NCBI RefSeq assembly: GCF_002192455.1
Contig: NZ_CP021744.1
Location: 3,254,001 to 3,318,000, forward strand
Reading direction: 5' to 3'
DNA from: Streptomyces albireticuli
GTDB taxonomy: Bacteria > Actinomycetota > Actinomycetes > Streptomycetales > Streptomycetaceae
DNA length: 64,000 nucleotides
The notes below the pieces were generated by a model. The model was not told the origin of the DNA, made no database searches, and was given only the letters and a program-made list of their open reading frames with translations. This document shows, in pieces, positions 17,056 to 26,967 of the stretch (position 1 is its first letter; the number at the start of each line of letters is the position of its first letter). Position numbers and translations under genes: made by a program.

Positions 17056-17201
17056 ACAAAACCAACCAGTCAGATCCCGTTCGATTCAGTATGAATAAAC
17101 AAGGCGTGAATTGCTATCTCCGCGCGTAGACCCCTATGGGGCAAGGGATCCGTTCCCCGCCCCGCCGGGGCTTCGCGGAAGCCACGGACTACGCTTGCGC
17201 C

Positions 17202-17480
17202 ATGACGAAGTGGACACCCAGGCACGAGGCGCCGGAGCCCCTGGAGGGCAATGTCGTCGCCACCATCACCGGCGGCACCGTCATCTGGTTCGTCCTCTTC
17301 CTGGTGCAGCTGCCCTTCTACGGCTGGTTCGAGGACCACGACCGCCTGTGGTGGCTGTGGACCTGCCTGGCCGGCGCCGGCCTCGGCCTGATCGGCATCT
17401 GGTACGTCCGCAAGCGCGACGCGGCCATCCGCCGGCACGCGGCCGCGCGGCAGGCGGACGCGGAAGCCGCCGCGCGCTGA
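17202..17480 (+). CDS. DUF2530-family small membrane protein
   Basis: 92 residues: a short polar head (MTKWTPRHEAPEPLEGN), two hydrophobic helices (GGTVIWFVLFLVQLPFYGWF and LWWLWTCLAGAGLGLIGIWYV), then a basic, Ala-rich tail. This matches the actinobacterial DUF2530 family; function unknown. The ATG at 17202 gives the conserved start; a longer frame opens at 17136. Confidence 0.8.
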   Translation: MTKWTPRHEAPEPLEGNVVATITGGTVIWFVLFLVQLPFYGWFEDHDRLWWLWTCLAGAGLGLIGIWYVRKRDAAIRRHAAARQADAEAAAR

Positions 17481-17590
17481 CCGGGCGCCGCCCCGGGCCC
17501 GCCTCGTCCGCCGACGGCCGACGGCGGGCACCCGGCCCGAAAGGCCGGTTCGGCGGGTAGATCCGCCGAACCGCCCGTACCGTCGGACTC

Positions 17591-19983
17591 ATGAGCGATC
17601 CGGCGCAGACCGCGACCGATGAATCCGTACCGCCGGCCCCGCACACCGGCCTGACCGCGCCCGAGGTCGCCGAGCGGGTGGCGCGGGGCGAGGTCAACGA
17701 CGTCCCCGTGCGCTCCTCGCGCTCCACCACGGAGATCGTCCGGGCGAACGTCTTCACCCGCTTCAACGCCATCATCGGCGTCCTCTTCCTGATCATCCTG
17801 GTCGTCGGCCCGATCCAGGACGGCCTCTTCGGCTTCGTGATCGTCGCCAACACCGCGATCGGCATCATCCAGGAACTGCGGGCCAAGAAGACCCTCGACT
17901 CCCTCGCCGTCATCGGCGAGGCGAAACCCACCGTGCGCCGCGACGGCACCCCCGTCGCCGTCGCCACCGCCGAGATCGTCCTCGGCGACCTCATCGAGCT
18001 CGGCCCCGGCGACAAGTGCGTCGTCGACGGCGAGGTCCTGGAGGCCGACGGCCTGGAGATCGACGAGTCGCTGCTCACCGGCGAGGCCGACCCCGTGCTC
18101 AAGCGGCCCGGCGACAAGGTGATGTCCGGCTCCTTCGTCGTCGCCGGCGGCGGCGCCTTCACCGCCACCAAGGTCGGCCGCGAGGCGTACGCCGCCCAGC
18201 TCGCCGAGGAGGCCTCCCGCTTCACCCTCGTCCACTCCGAGCTGCGCACCGGCATCAGCCAGATCCTCAAGTACGTGACGTGGATGATGATCCCCACCGC
18301 CGTCGGCCTGATCATCAGCCAGCTGGTCGTGGAGCGGGACGACTGGCGGGAGGCCGTCCGGCGGATGGTCGCCGGGATCGTGCCGATGGTCCCCGAGGGC
18401 CTGGTGCTGCTGACCTCCGTGGCCTTCGCCATCGGCGTCATCCGCCTCGGCCGCAAACAGTGCCTGGTCCAGGAGCTGCCCGCGATCGAGGGCCTGGCCC
18501 GCGTCGACACCGTCTGCCTCGACAAGACCGGCACCCTCACCGAGGGCGGCATGGACGTCACCGAGCTGCGGATCCTGCCGGACACCGGCGCCGACGAGGC
18601 GTACGTACGCCAGGTGCTCGGCGCCCTCGGCGACTCCGACCCGCGCCCCAACGCCAGCCTCCAGGCCATCATCGACGCCTACCCCGACGGCTCCGGCTGG
18701 CGCTGCACCGAGTCCCTGCCCTTCTCCTCCGCCCGCAAGTACAGCGGCGCCGCCCTCAACAGCCCCGACGCGGAGAGCAGCAACTGGCTGCTCGGCGCGC
18801 CCGACGTGCTGCTGCCGGCCGGCGACGGCGCCCTGACCGCCGTCGAGGAGCTCAACGCCCAGGGGATGCGCGTCCTGCTCCTCGCCCGCGCCGAGCGCGA
18901 GCTCGACGACCCGCGCGTCACCGAGGCCGTCCGGCCCACCGCGCTGGTCGTCCTGGAGCAGCGGCTGCGCTCCGACGCCGCGGACACGCTGCGCTACTTC
19001 GCGGAGCAGAACGTCTCCGCGAAGGTGATCTCCGGTGACAACGCCGTCTCCGTCGGCGCCGTCGCCGCCAAGCTGGGCCTGCCCGGAGCGGACGCCCCCG
19101 TGGACGCGCGCCGGCTGCCCGCCGAGCGGGACGGCATGGCCGACGTGCTGGACCGCGGCGCGGTGTTCGGGCGCGTCACCCCGCAGCAGAAGCGGGACAT
19201 GGTCGCGGCCCTCCAGTCGCGCGGCCGCACCGTCGCGATGACCGGCGACGGCGTCAACGACGTCCTCGCCCTCAAGGACGCGGACATCGGCGTCTCCATG
19301 GGCTCCGGCTCCGAGGCGACCCGGGCCGTCGCCCAGATCGTCCTGCTCAACAACAGCTTCGCCACGCTGCCCTCGGTGGTCGCCGAGGGACGCCGGGTCA
19401 TCGGCAACATCACGCGTGTCGCCACGCTCTTCCTCACCAAGACGGTCTACTCCGTGCTGCTGGCGATCCTCGTCGTCTGCACCCGGGTGCCGTACCCGTT
19501 CCTGCCCCGCCACCTGACGCTGCTGTCCACGCTCACCATCGGCGTCCCGGCGTTCTTCCTCGCCCTGGCCCGAACAAGGAGCGCGCCAAACCACACTTCG
19601 TACGCCGCGTGATGCGCTACTCCGTGCCCGCCGGGGTGATCGCGGGCCTGGCCACCTTCGCGGCGTACCTGCTGGCCCGGCACCACTACGCGGGGTCCGG
19701 CGCCCTCGACGCGGAGACCAGCGCGGCCACGCTGACCCTGTTCCTGATCTCCATGTGGGTCCTCGCGATCATCGCCCGCCCGTACACATGGTGGCGCGTC
19801 GTCCTGGTCGGGGCGATGGGCCTGGGGTTCCTGGTGGTGCTGGGCACGCCGTGGCTCCAGCGGTTCTTCGCGCTGAAGCTGGTGGGGACGACGATGCCGT
19901 GGGCGGCGGTGGGGATCGCGGCGGTTGCGGCGGTGGTGCTGGAGGGGGCCTGGCGGTGGGTGGGGCGGAGGTTCCCGGCGTAG
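17591..19983 (+). pseudogene. CtpE-like P-type ATPase split by a one-base deletion
   Basis: A cation-transporting P-type ATPase. The first frame (17591-19612) holds the actuator loop ([11 protein letters not shown]), the phosphorylation site DKTGTLT and the hinge [14 protein letters not shown]. It then ends in [14 protein letters not shown]. The second frame (to 19983) continues with four more membrane segments from MRYSVPAGVIAGLATF. Adding one C to CCC at 19569-19571 restores [19 protein letters not shown] and a protein of about 797 residues. The break lies in the membrane domain, so a real deletion would leave a pump lacking its last helices. The second part could be translated separately, but a homopolymer sequencing error is the simpler reading. 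Confidence 0.85.
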
Positions 19984-20025
19984 CCGGGGTCGTCCCCGCC
20001 CCTTCTTGTCCCTCAGGCTCGTCTC

Positions 20026-20217
20026 TCAGGCGAGGGCCTTCTCGTCCTCCAGGAACTCGCGGAGCTGCTCGCGGAGCTCGGGGCTGTCCTGGTGCTTGTG
20101 GACGGAGACGGCGTGCTCGGTGGCGGCCTGGAGGACTTCGTCCTCTTCACCGGTGATGGTGAGGGTGCAGTTGGTTTCGCTGGGGAATCGGCGGCAGTCG
20201 GCGACTTTTCTGGTCAT
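20026..20217 (-). CDS. DUF1059-family small protein
   Basis: 63 residues: MTRKVADCRRFPSETNCTL, TGEEDEVLQAATEHAVSVHKH, then a helical end. The two Cys and the EHAVSVHKH helix match DUF1059, found widely in actinobacteria with no assigned role. Confidence 0.82.
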   Translation of the reverse strand: MTRKVADCRRFPSETNCTLTITGEEDEVLQAATEHAVSVHKHQDSPELREQLREFLEDEKALA

Positions 20218-20292
20218 GGGGGCCTCCTGGGTGCTGCGTTTCCAGGGTAGGCGGTGGGGGTGGGGGGACGGCGGGGATGGTGGGGGTGCGGG

Positions 20293-20497
20293 CCGCTGCG
20301 CGGGGCTCTTTCCCCAGCCCCGCCCCTTCCCGATACCGGGGCTCCGCCCCGGACCCCGGTCCTCGGGCTGATTTCAGCCCGTCCGGCGCTTGAGGACACC
20401 GCGCGGAGCGCGGAAAGGGGGGCCCGGGGGCGAAGCCCCCGGTTACGGGAAGGGGCGGGTAGGGGAAAGGCCCCGCGCAGCGGCACCCACCCACCCC
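20293..20497. repeat. Dispersed intergenic palindromic repeat, copy 3
   Basis: Occupies the gap between the DUF1059 gene and the sacsin-like gene. The outer arms GCTGCGCGGGGC and GCCCCGCGCAGC are complementary, and nested inside are CGGGGCTCCGCCCCGG, TCAGCCCGTCCGGCG and CGGGAAGGGGCGGG. It could fold as one cruciform-like hairpin of about 200 nt. Confidence 0.75.
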
Positions 20498-20516
20498 GCA
20501 CCCGCCCGCCCCACCC

Positions 20517-23500
20517 CTAGTCGAACCACCGTGCCCGAGCCAGCTCCCCCGCCCGCCCCGAATCCTCCAGCAGCGCCGCCGCCTCGAACCGCCGCGACCA
20601 CGCCCCCGCCGCCCACGCCAGCCCCGCCGCCACGCCCTCCAGGGTCGTCGCGTGCAGGACGCCGTCCGCACCGTGGCGCCAGTCGAGCTCGACGCCGCCG
20701 ACGACCAGTTCCTCGTGCTCGACGTACGTCGCGGGGGCGCCGGGCAGGAGGACGCGCACCGCCTCCGGGACCTCGCGGACGTCGCCGTCACCCATGGGCA
20801 CCCGCACGGCGAAGACGTCGCCGACCCGGCGCACCTGGAGCAGCTCCGCGAGGTCCGCGGCCCGTGCGGGGGCCACCGGGAGCAGGGGGTGGCCGGCGGC
20901 CAGCGGCAGCAGGTCGGGGGCGTCGGCGACCAGCGCGTCGGCCGCGTCCACGACGCGCGTCTCGCCGTCGACGACGGCGCGCAGCTCGTCCGGGAGGGTC
21001 ACCTCGTCCGGGTCGAGGGCGGCCAGCGCCCCGTACAGGGCGTGCAGCTGGGCCTCGCCCACCGGGAGACGCGGGTCGGCGAGCCGGGAGAGGAGCTCCG
21101 CGGCGCCGCCCGGCTCGTCCAGCAGGGCGGCGACGGAGGTGCGCACGCCCAGCGCCCGCAGCACCTGGTCGTCGGCGAGCCCGGCCGCGTCCGCCGCCTC
21201 GTACAGCCCGGCCAGCAGCGGGTCGCCGCCCGCGACGCGCAGCCCGGCGGGGCGGCGGCCGTCGAGGACGGGGTGGCCGCGCAGCCACCACGCGGTGTAC
21301 GGACGCACGGACTCCGTCGTGCCGTCCGGGAGCAGGACGCGGACGGGCGCGGTCAGCGCGTCGCGCAGCGGCGGCCGGGCCAGCATGGCGAGGGCCTCGG
21401 GCCACGCGTCGTCGTCGACCAGGTCGAGGTCGCGTACGGCCACGATCTCGGTGGCGACGGGCGGCACGGGCGTCTCGGGCAGCCCGTCGAGGACGTCCTC
21501 GCACCACACGTCGACGGCGTCGAGGAGGCCGGCGTCGTCGGGCTCGGCGTAGTCGCCGTCGCGGGGCTCCAGCTCGTCCGGGTCGAGGACGACGTCCGTG
21601 GCGCGGACGAGGGCGAAGGTGGCCAGCACGCCGACGGCGGTCAGCGGCTGCTCGCCCCAGCGCTCGGCGAGCGCGGCGTCGCAGGCGGCGAGCTCGCCGG
21701 GCCGGACGACCCGGGCGAACGGGCTGCCGGGCAGGACGAGTTCACCGGCCGGGGCGAGCTCGCCGTCCTCGTCGGGGAGGGCGAGCGCCCCGAGCCAGGG
21801 CTCGTCGCCGGGGGCGAGGTCCGCGTCGCGGACGAGCGTGAGGACGACGTCGGCGAGGGCGTCGGCGTCGAGCGCGTCCTCGTCCCAGATCTCGTCCGCG
21901 TCGAGGGACGCGGCGACGGCGGCCCGCACCTGAGGTGTCGTCAGGATGGCGCGGGGCACGGCGGGGGTGGCGCCGAGCTTCTCCAGGAGCGGGTGGGCGG
22001 CGTCGGGGTGCGCGACCTTCAGCCCGAGGCGGGTCAGGCGCTCGGCGTCACCGGCGTCGGGCAGCGGGAGCAGGACCTGCCGGGGGCCGACGGCGGTACG
22101 GCCGTCGGCGAGCGGGACGGGCAGTCCGGTGAGCCGGTCGGGGTCGACGCCGGCGAGGCTGTCGTAGAGCCGCCGCCACCAGGCCGCCTCGCGGGTGACA
22201 CCGGCGAGGCGGTCGACGACCTCGCCGAGCGGCACGCGGGCGACGCCGAGCGCGCGGAGCTCGGCGCGGCGTTCGAGCCCGGCGGGCAGGAGGCTGGGGA
22301 ACAGTTCGGCGAGGACGGCGACGGTGCCGGCACCGGCGCCCTCGACGAGCTCCGCCTCCAGGGGGCGCAGGGCGTAGGGCTCGCCGGGGCCGGCGGGGGC
22401 GAAGGGGTCGTCCCAGGCGGCGTCGCCGACGGCCGCCGGGCGTGCGGCGTACGGGGTGTCCAGGGGCCCGGCCGCGGGTCCGTCGAGGCCGAGGTCCCGT
22501 CCGGCGCCGGCCGCCTCGGACCGTACGGAACGCGACGCGCTCCCGCCACCGAAGGACGCGGCGTCACGACCCGGGAAGCCCGCCGCGTACGGATCGTCCC
22601 CGTACCCGGCCGCCGGCCCGTCCGCGCCAAGACCCGGTCCGGCGTCACGGCCGTTCCCGGCCGCCGGCCCGTCCGCGCCCTGGCCCCGTCCGGCGTCGTA
22701 CGCCGTCGCCGCGCTCGGCAGGAACGCCACACGCGGCAGCCGCTCCAGCACCTGGCGGCGCAGCTCGGCGTCCACCGCGCCGCGTGCCAGCGGCTGCGGC
22801 ACGAGGTCGAGGACTCCGGTGGAGACGGGGTGCCAGTCGCGCAGCAGCGTGGCGTACGACTCGGCGGCGCGCTCGGTGAGGAAGTCCGTGAGCGGGCCGG
22901 GAGCGGTGTGGCGGCGGGTGGGTTCGAGCGGGAAGGTGGCGATGAGGAGGGCGGGGAGGCCCAGGGGTTCGTCCGTGGGGGTCGGGGCGTGCAGCACGGG
23001 CGCGGTCGCCGGGTGTACGGGCGCGCCGTCCTCGCCCACCGGCACGGCCCAGGTCAGCGACCAGGCCGGGCGCAGCCGCTCCTCGACCGGGCGGTCGGCG
23101 AGCAGCGCGGCGTCCAGGGGGCCGCCGGCGCGGGTGACGCGCCAGCGGGCGGTGGTGGGGCCGCCGGCCGGGCCGGGGCGCGCGCTGTCGTCGACGAGGA
23201 CGTACGGGCCCTCCTGGCGGCGCGTCAGGGTCCGCACCGTGCCGTCCGGGGTCTCGACGACGACCTCGGCGAGACCCGGCAGGGCCAGCAGCAACGCGTC
23301 GTCGATCCCGGCGAGCAGACGGGCGGTCAGGTCCTCGGCGGCGCCGTCGCGCAGCGGGAGGACGACGACCGTGTCGTACCCCTCCGGGGCGGTGCCCTCG
23401 GCGGGCAGCGGCAGCCGCAGCAGCGGAACGTGGCCGGCGCGGCGGCGGAGCTCCTCGCCGAGCCCCGGCGAGGCGACGGCCGCGGCGACCGTGAGCTCCC

Positions 23501-23951
23501 GGGCCTCGGCCAGGGACCAGCGGACGCCGCCCGCGCGGCTGAGGACCGCGGGTTCGTCGCTGACCGCGAGCACGGCGGAGAAGCCGACGCCGAAGCGGCC
23601 GACGTTACCGCCCGCGCCGTCGTCCTCCCGCTTCGCGGAGGCGCGCAGGGTGGCCAGGGACTCGACGCCGGCGGCGTCGAGGGGTGCGCCGGTGTTGGCG
23701 GCGGCCAGTACGGGCGGGCCGTCCGGAGTGGGGTGGTGGAGCGTCAGGCGGAGCCGGCCGGGGACGCCCGCGCGGGACGCCGCGTCCGCCGCGTTCTGGG
23801 CGAGCTCGACGACGAGGCGGTCGCGGTAGCCGCCGAGGGCGAGGTCCTCCTCGGCGTTGGCGTCCTCCCGGAAGCGGGTGGGGCTGGCCGCCCAGGCCTG
23901 GAGCACGGCGTGCCGCAGTGGTTCCGTACGGAAGGGGTCGGCGCCGCTCAC
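20517..23951 (-). CDS. Large sacsin/Hsp90-type ATPase-domain protein
   Basis: 1144 residues. The first 170 hold a GHKL ATP-binding domain: VELAQNAADA (N-box), AANTGAPLD and GRFGVGFSAVLAVSDEP (glycine box). This matches the sacsin N-terminal ATPase-like proteins of actinobacteria, seen as possible chaperones. The remainder is acidic and repetitive with no catalytic motif I can name. Residues about 415-530 form a low-complexity insert with DGPAAG repeated four times, rich in Gly, Ala, Asp and Pro. ATG at 23951 is followed by normal coding sequence. Partner and role unknown. Confidence 0.72.
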   Translation of the reverse strand: MSGADPFRTEPLRHAVLQAWAASPTRFREDANAEEDLALGGYRDRLVVELAQNAADAASRAGVPGRLRLTLHHPTPDGPPVLAAANTGAPLDAAGVESLATLRASAKREDDGAGGNVGRFGVGFSAVLAVSDEPAVLSRAGGVRWSLAEARELTVAAAVASPGLGEELRRRAGHVPLLRLPLPAEGTAPEGYDTVVVLPLRDGAAEDLTARLLAGIDDALLLALPGLAEVVVETPDGTVRTLTRRQEGPYVLVDDSARPGPAGGPTTARWRVTRAGGPLDAALLADRPVEERLRPAWSLTWAVPVGEDGAPVHPATAPVLHAPTPTDEPLGLPALLIATFPLEPTRRHTAPGPLTDFLTERAAESYATLLRDWHPVSTGVLDLVPQPLARGAVDAELRRQVLERLPRVAFLPSAATAYDAGRGQGADGPAAGNGRDAGPGLGADGPAAGYGDDPYAAGFPGRDAASFGGGSASRSVRSEAAGAGRDLGLDGPAAGPLDTPYAARPAAVGDAAWDDPFAPAGPGEPYALRPLEAELVEGAGAGTVAVLAELFPSLLPAGLERRAELRALGVARVPLGEVVDRLAGVTREAAWWRRLYDSLAGVDPDRLTGLPVPLADGRTAVGPRQVLLPLPDAGDAERLTRLGLKVAHPDAAHPLLEKLGATPAVPRAILTTPQVRAAVAASLDADEIWDEDALDADALADVVLTLVRDADLAPGDEPWLGALALPDEDGELAPAGELVLPGSPFARVVRPGELAACDAALAERWGEQPLTAVGVLATFALVRATDVVLDPDELEPRDGDYAEPDDAGLLDAVDVWCEDVLDGLPETPVPPVATEIVAVRDLDLVDDDAWPEALAMLARPPLRDALTAPVRVLLPDGTTESVRPYTAWWLRGHPVLDGRRPAGLRVAGGDPLLAGLYEAADAAGLADDQVLRALGVRTSVAALLDEPGGAAELLSRLADPRLPVGEAQLHALYGALAALDPDEVTLPDELRAVVDGETRVVDAADALVADAPDLLPLAAGHPLLPVAPARAADLAELLQVRRVGDVFAVRVPMGDGDVREVPEAVRVLLPGAPATYVEHEELVVGGVELDWRHGADGVLHATTLEGVAAGLAWAAGAWSRRFEAAALLEDSGRAGELARARWFD

Positions 23952-24043
23952 GTGGTTGTCTCCTGTCGCCGGGGGATCTCGGTCCGATTGTCCACGGCGG
24001 GAGTGACAGTGCGGGTGCGGGTGGGGTGTGGGCGGGCGGGTGT

Positions 24044-24204
24044 GCCGCTGCGCGGGGCTTTTCCCCTACCCGCCCCTTCCCGAATGTCCTCAATCGCCGG
24101 ACGGGCTGAAATCAGCCCGTCCGGCGATTGAGGACCGGGGTCCGGGGCCGAGCCCCGGTATCGGGAAGGGGCGGGTAGGGGAAAAAGCCCGCCGCAGGCC
24201 CACG
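24044..24204. repeat. Dispersed intergenic palindromic repeat, copy 4, with near-perfect hairpin
   Basis: The centre (24087-24134) is a perfect 23-bp inverted repeat, TCCTCAATCGCCGGACGGGC continuing GCTGA around AA. Flanking arms CCCCTACCCGCCCCTTCCCG and CGGGAAGGGGCGGGTAGGGG are also complementary. This is the most intact copy and lies between the DUF3027 stop and the sacsin-like promoter, both on the minus strand. Confidence 0.8.
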
Positions 24205-24210
24205 CACCCC

Positions 24211-25131
24211 TCAGGAGTGCCCGAGCTCCGCTCCCACCCCGTCCGCCTCCACCGGCACGGACCCCGCCGAGGACGGCCGCAGCGGCAGCGGGTCCACCCG
24301 CGTCTCGTCGATGACCGGCTCCGACGGCCGCGGCGGCTTCGGCATGACCGCGGCCTCGGAGTGGCCGCCGCAGCCGTACGCCAGGGAGACGACGTGGCCG
24401 TCCGCGGGGCCGAATTCGTTGGCGCAGACGCCGAAGGCCTGGCCCAGGGAGCCGCCGATGCGGACGAGGAAGCCGCAGCTGACGCAGGACGCCGGGGCGG
24501 CCTGGGCCATCGGGGTCTTCGCGCCGTGCGACTCGTCCCAGCGGTCGGCGGCGGTGTAGAGGCCGTAGCGCGAGAGGACCCGGGCGCGGCGCATGCCGAG
24601 CTCCTCCGCGACGGCCGCGATCGAGCCGCGGGCGGGCGGGGCGGCCTGGGTGGCCGGCGAGCCGACGGTGACGTCGGCGTCCTCGGCCTCGGCCAGCCGG
24701 TCCATCTCCTCGGCGAGGGCGGAGTTCGGCGGCGGGGTGTCCTCACCCGTCCAGCCGGGCTCCAGGCGCAGGTCGTCGGCCTCGGTGGGCAGCAGGTCGC
24801 CGGGGCCCATGTCGCCGGGGCGCAGCCGCTCGCTCCAGGGCACCCACTCGGGGGCCAGCAGGGCGTCGGTGCCGGGCAGCAGGACCGTCTCGTCGAGGGT
24901 GACGTTCTTGGCGCGGGAGGCGCGGGCGACGGTGACGGCCCAGCGCCAGCCGCGGTAGCCGGGGTCGAGGCAGGCGAAGTAGTGGGTGACGACGCGGTCC
25001 CCGTCGGCGGCGACCTCCACGTGGTCGCCGACCATGCCCGGCAGCGCGGCCTCCTCGGCCGCCGCCCGGGCGAGTTCGACCGCCTCGGCGCACAGGCGGT
25101 CCGGGGTACGGCTTCGCATCGCAGCACTCAC
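24211..25131 (-). CDS. DUF3027-family protein
   Basis: 306 residues. The diagnostic C-terminal block is SCVSCGFLVRIGGSLGQAFGVCANEFGP followed by YGCGGHSEAAV, four Cys and a His that look like a zinc site. The N-terminal part (DHVEVAADGDRVVTHYFACLDPGYRGWRWAVTVARA) is also typical of the family. Function unknown; conserved in actinobacteria. The GTG at 25131 or ATG at 25119 may be the start; no ribosome site decides it. Confidence 0.82.
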   Translation of the reverse strand: MSAAMRSRTPDRLCAEAVELARAAAEEAALPGMVGDHVEVAADGDRVVTHYFACLDPGYRGWRWAVTVARASRAKNVTLDETVLLPGTDALLAPEWVPWSERLRPGDMGPGDLLPTEADDLRLEPGWTGEDTPPPNSALAEEMDRLAEAEDADVTVGSPATQAAPPARGSIAAVAEELGMRRARVLSRYGLYTAADRWDESHGAKTPMAQAAPASCVSCGFLVRIGGSLGQAFGVCANEFGPADGHVVSLAYGCGGHSEAAVMPKPPRPSEPVIDETRVDPLPLRPSSAGSVPVEADGVGAELGHS

Positions 25132-25132
25132 A

Positions 25133-25144
25133 AGAATCGATTCT
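25133..25144. promoter_or_regulatory. 12-bp palindrome at the DUF3027 start
   Basis: AGAATCGATTCT is a perfect palindrome immediately upstream of the DUF3027 start codon. The 370-nt gap to the divergent MFS gene otherwise shows no gene. A protein-binding role is inferred from position. Confidence 0.35.
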
Positions 25145-25501
25145 CTCTTCCACGCCGTCTCACGAGTGCGCCAGCCGAACGGCCGGGTCGGCGGACGGAG
25201 CGGACCGGAGGACCGCGTCGACGTCCGCGCCCGAACGGCCTCGGGCGCACCTAGTCACTCCCATTCTGCGGGATCGAGACTCGGAGCGCGGCCAAGAACG
25301 ACCACCGGTGGCGCGCTACGCACGCTACCCCGCGAGGACACCCGGGGGATACCCGGGCTTCGGCGAGCCCCCCGGCCATATGACATGGCGAGGGCGTGCC
25401 GGCGGTGCGGCGCGGGCGTGGCGGGCGGCCCGGCGGGTGACCCGTGGCTCCCGTGGATGCGCCGAAAGTGCCCTCCGCGATGCCAGTTGGGGCAGTATGG
25501 C

Positions 25502-26941
25502 GTGGTGGGAGCCATCCGGTCAGCCGAAGGCGGTCCGCTCCGCCGTACGGCCCGGGGCGCCGGCCGCGTCCTGCGCAGCCCTTTCGCGTGGGTGGCGCGG
25601 GGCGTCCGCAAGGCCACGCACGCGCACGGCGCGGGCGAGTCCGGGCTGGGCAAGCTCATCGAGCTGCACGCGGTGAATTCCGCGGGCGACATGATGATCA
25701 CGGTCGCACTGGCGTCCACCGTGTTCTTCTCCGTGCCGACGGACCAGGCGCGCGGCCGGGTGGCGCTGTACCTGGCGGTGACGATGGCGCCCTTCGCGCT
25801 GCTGGCACCGGTGATCGGGCCGCTGCTGGACCGGCTGCCGCACGGCCGCCGGGCGGCGATGGCGGGCTCGATGCTGACCCGGGCGCTGCTGGCGCTGACG
25901 ATGTCGGGCGCGGTGGCGACGGGCGGTCTGGAGCTGTATCCGGCGGCGCTGGGCGTGCTGGTCGCGTCGAAGGCGTACGGCGTGGTGCGGTCGGCGGTGG
26001 TGCCGCGGCTGCTGCCGCCCCGGATCTCCCTGGTGAAGGCGAACAGCCGGGTGACGCTCGGCGGCCTGGCCGCCACGGGGCTGGCGGCCCCGCTGGGCGC
26101 GGGGCTGCACCATTTCGGACCGGAATACCCGCTGTACGGGGCATTCGTCGTGTTCGTCCTGGGGACGGTCCTCTCCTTCTCGCTGCCGCACAAGGTGGAC
26201 TCGGCGAAGGGCGAGGCGCGGGCCCGGCTGGTCTCGGGCGAGCCCCGGCAGCACCACCTGCGCGCCCCGGAGGGCAGGTGGCGGCCCCGCCGGGACCGGG
26301 AGGGCAGGAAGGACCGCAAGGGCCGCAAGGAGCGGCAGCCCCGGCCCGGCCTGCGCACCGTGGGCAGCTCGGTGCTGCACGCGCTCCAGGCGAACAGCGC
26401 GATCCGCGTCCTGTCGGGCTTCCTCACCTTCTTCCTGGCGTTCCTGCTGCGCGTGCACCCGCTCGGCGGGATGGGCCCGGCCTTCTCGCTGGGCGTGGTC
26501 GCGGTGGCGGCGGGCGGCGGGAACGCCCTGGGCACGGCGATCGGGGCGCTGCTGCGCTCGCGCGGGCCGGAGAAGACGATCGCGCTGGTGCTGACGGTGA
26601 CGATGGGGGTCGCGGTGCTCAGCGCGGCGCTGTTCAGCGCGTTCATGCTGGTCGTCGTCGCGGCCACGGCCGGCATCGCCCAGGCCCTGAGCAAACAGTC
26701 GCTGGACTCGCTGATCCAGCGGGACGTGCCGGAGGAGGTCCGGACGTCCGCGTTCGCCCGTTCGGAGACATTGCTCCAGATGTCCTGGGTGGTCGGCGGG
26801 GCGATCGGGATCCTGCTCCCGCTCCACGGAGTGCTGGGGATGGCGGTCGCCGCCGGGGTGCTCGCGCTGGGCGTGGCCACTGCCGTACGGGGGCTGCTGA
26901 CGGCGGCCCGGCGCGGCTCGCCGCACCCGCGCGTGGCCTGA
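25502..26941 (+). CDS. MFS transporter, unknown substrate
   Basis: 479 residues with about ten to twelve hydrophobic helices. ELHAVNSAGDMMITVALASTVFF and RVALYLAVTMAPFALLAPVIGPLLDRLPHGRR form the N-terminal half; a basic, charged cytoplasmic loop (RKDRKGRKERQPRPG) splits the two halves. The transport specificity is not visible. The tandem GTG codons at 25502 and 25505 follow a -10-like CAGTATG closely, suggesting a leaderless message. It ends 26 nt before the lipoprotein gene. Confidence 0.8.
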   Translation: MVGAIRSAEGGPLRRTARGAGRVLRSPFAWVARGVRKATHAHGAGESGLGKLIELHAVNSAGDMMITVALASTVFFSVPTDQARGRVALYLAVTMAPFALLAPVIGPLLDRLPHGRRAAMAGSMLTRALLALTMSGAVATGGLELYPAALGVLVASKAYGVVRSAVVPRLLPPRISLVKANSRVTLGGLAATGLAAPLGAGLHHFGPEYPLYGAFVVFVLGTVLSFSLPHKVDSAKGEARARLVSGEPRQHHLRAPEGRWRPRRDREGRKDRKGRKERQPRPGLRTVGSSVLHALQANSAIRVLSGFLTFFLAFLLRVHPLGGMGPAFSLGVVAVAAGGGNALGTAIGALLRSRGPEKTIALVLTVTMGVAVLSAALFSAFMLVVVAATAGIAQALSKQSLDSLIQRDVPEEVRTSAFARSETLLQMSWVVGGAIGILLPLHGVLGMAVAAGVLALGVATAVRGLLTAARRGSPHPRVA

Positions 26942-26967
26942 GCGGAGGGGCCCGATAGCCTGCCCGC

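Noticed and set aside
17318..19594. 758-codon minus-strand frame opposite the P-type ATPase
   Set aside because: Antisense shadow; the plus strand has every P-type ATPase motif.
20652..24131. 1159-codon plus-strand open frame opposite the sacsin-like gene
   Set aside because: It mirrors the minus-strand gene, has no recognisable domain, is Gly/Arg/Glu-biased as antisense frames in high-GC DNA are, and crosses the repeat element.
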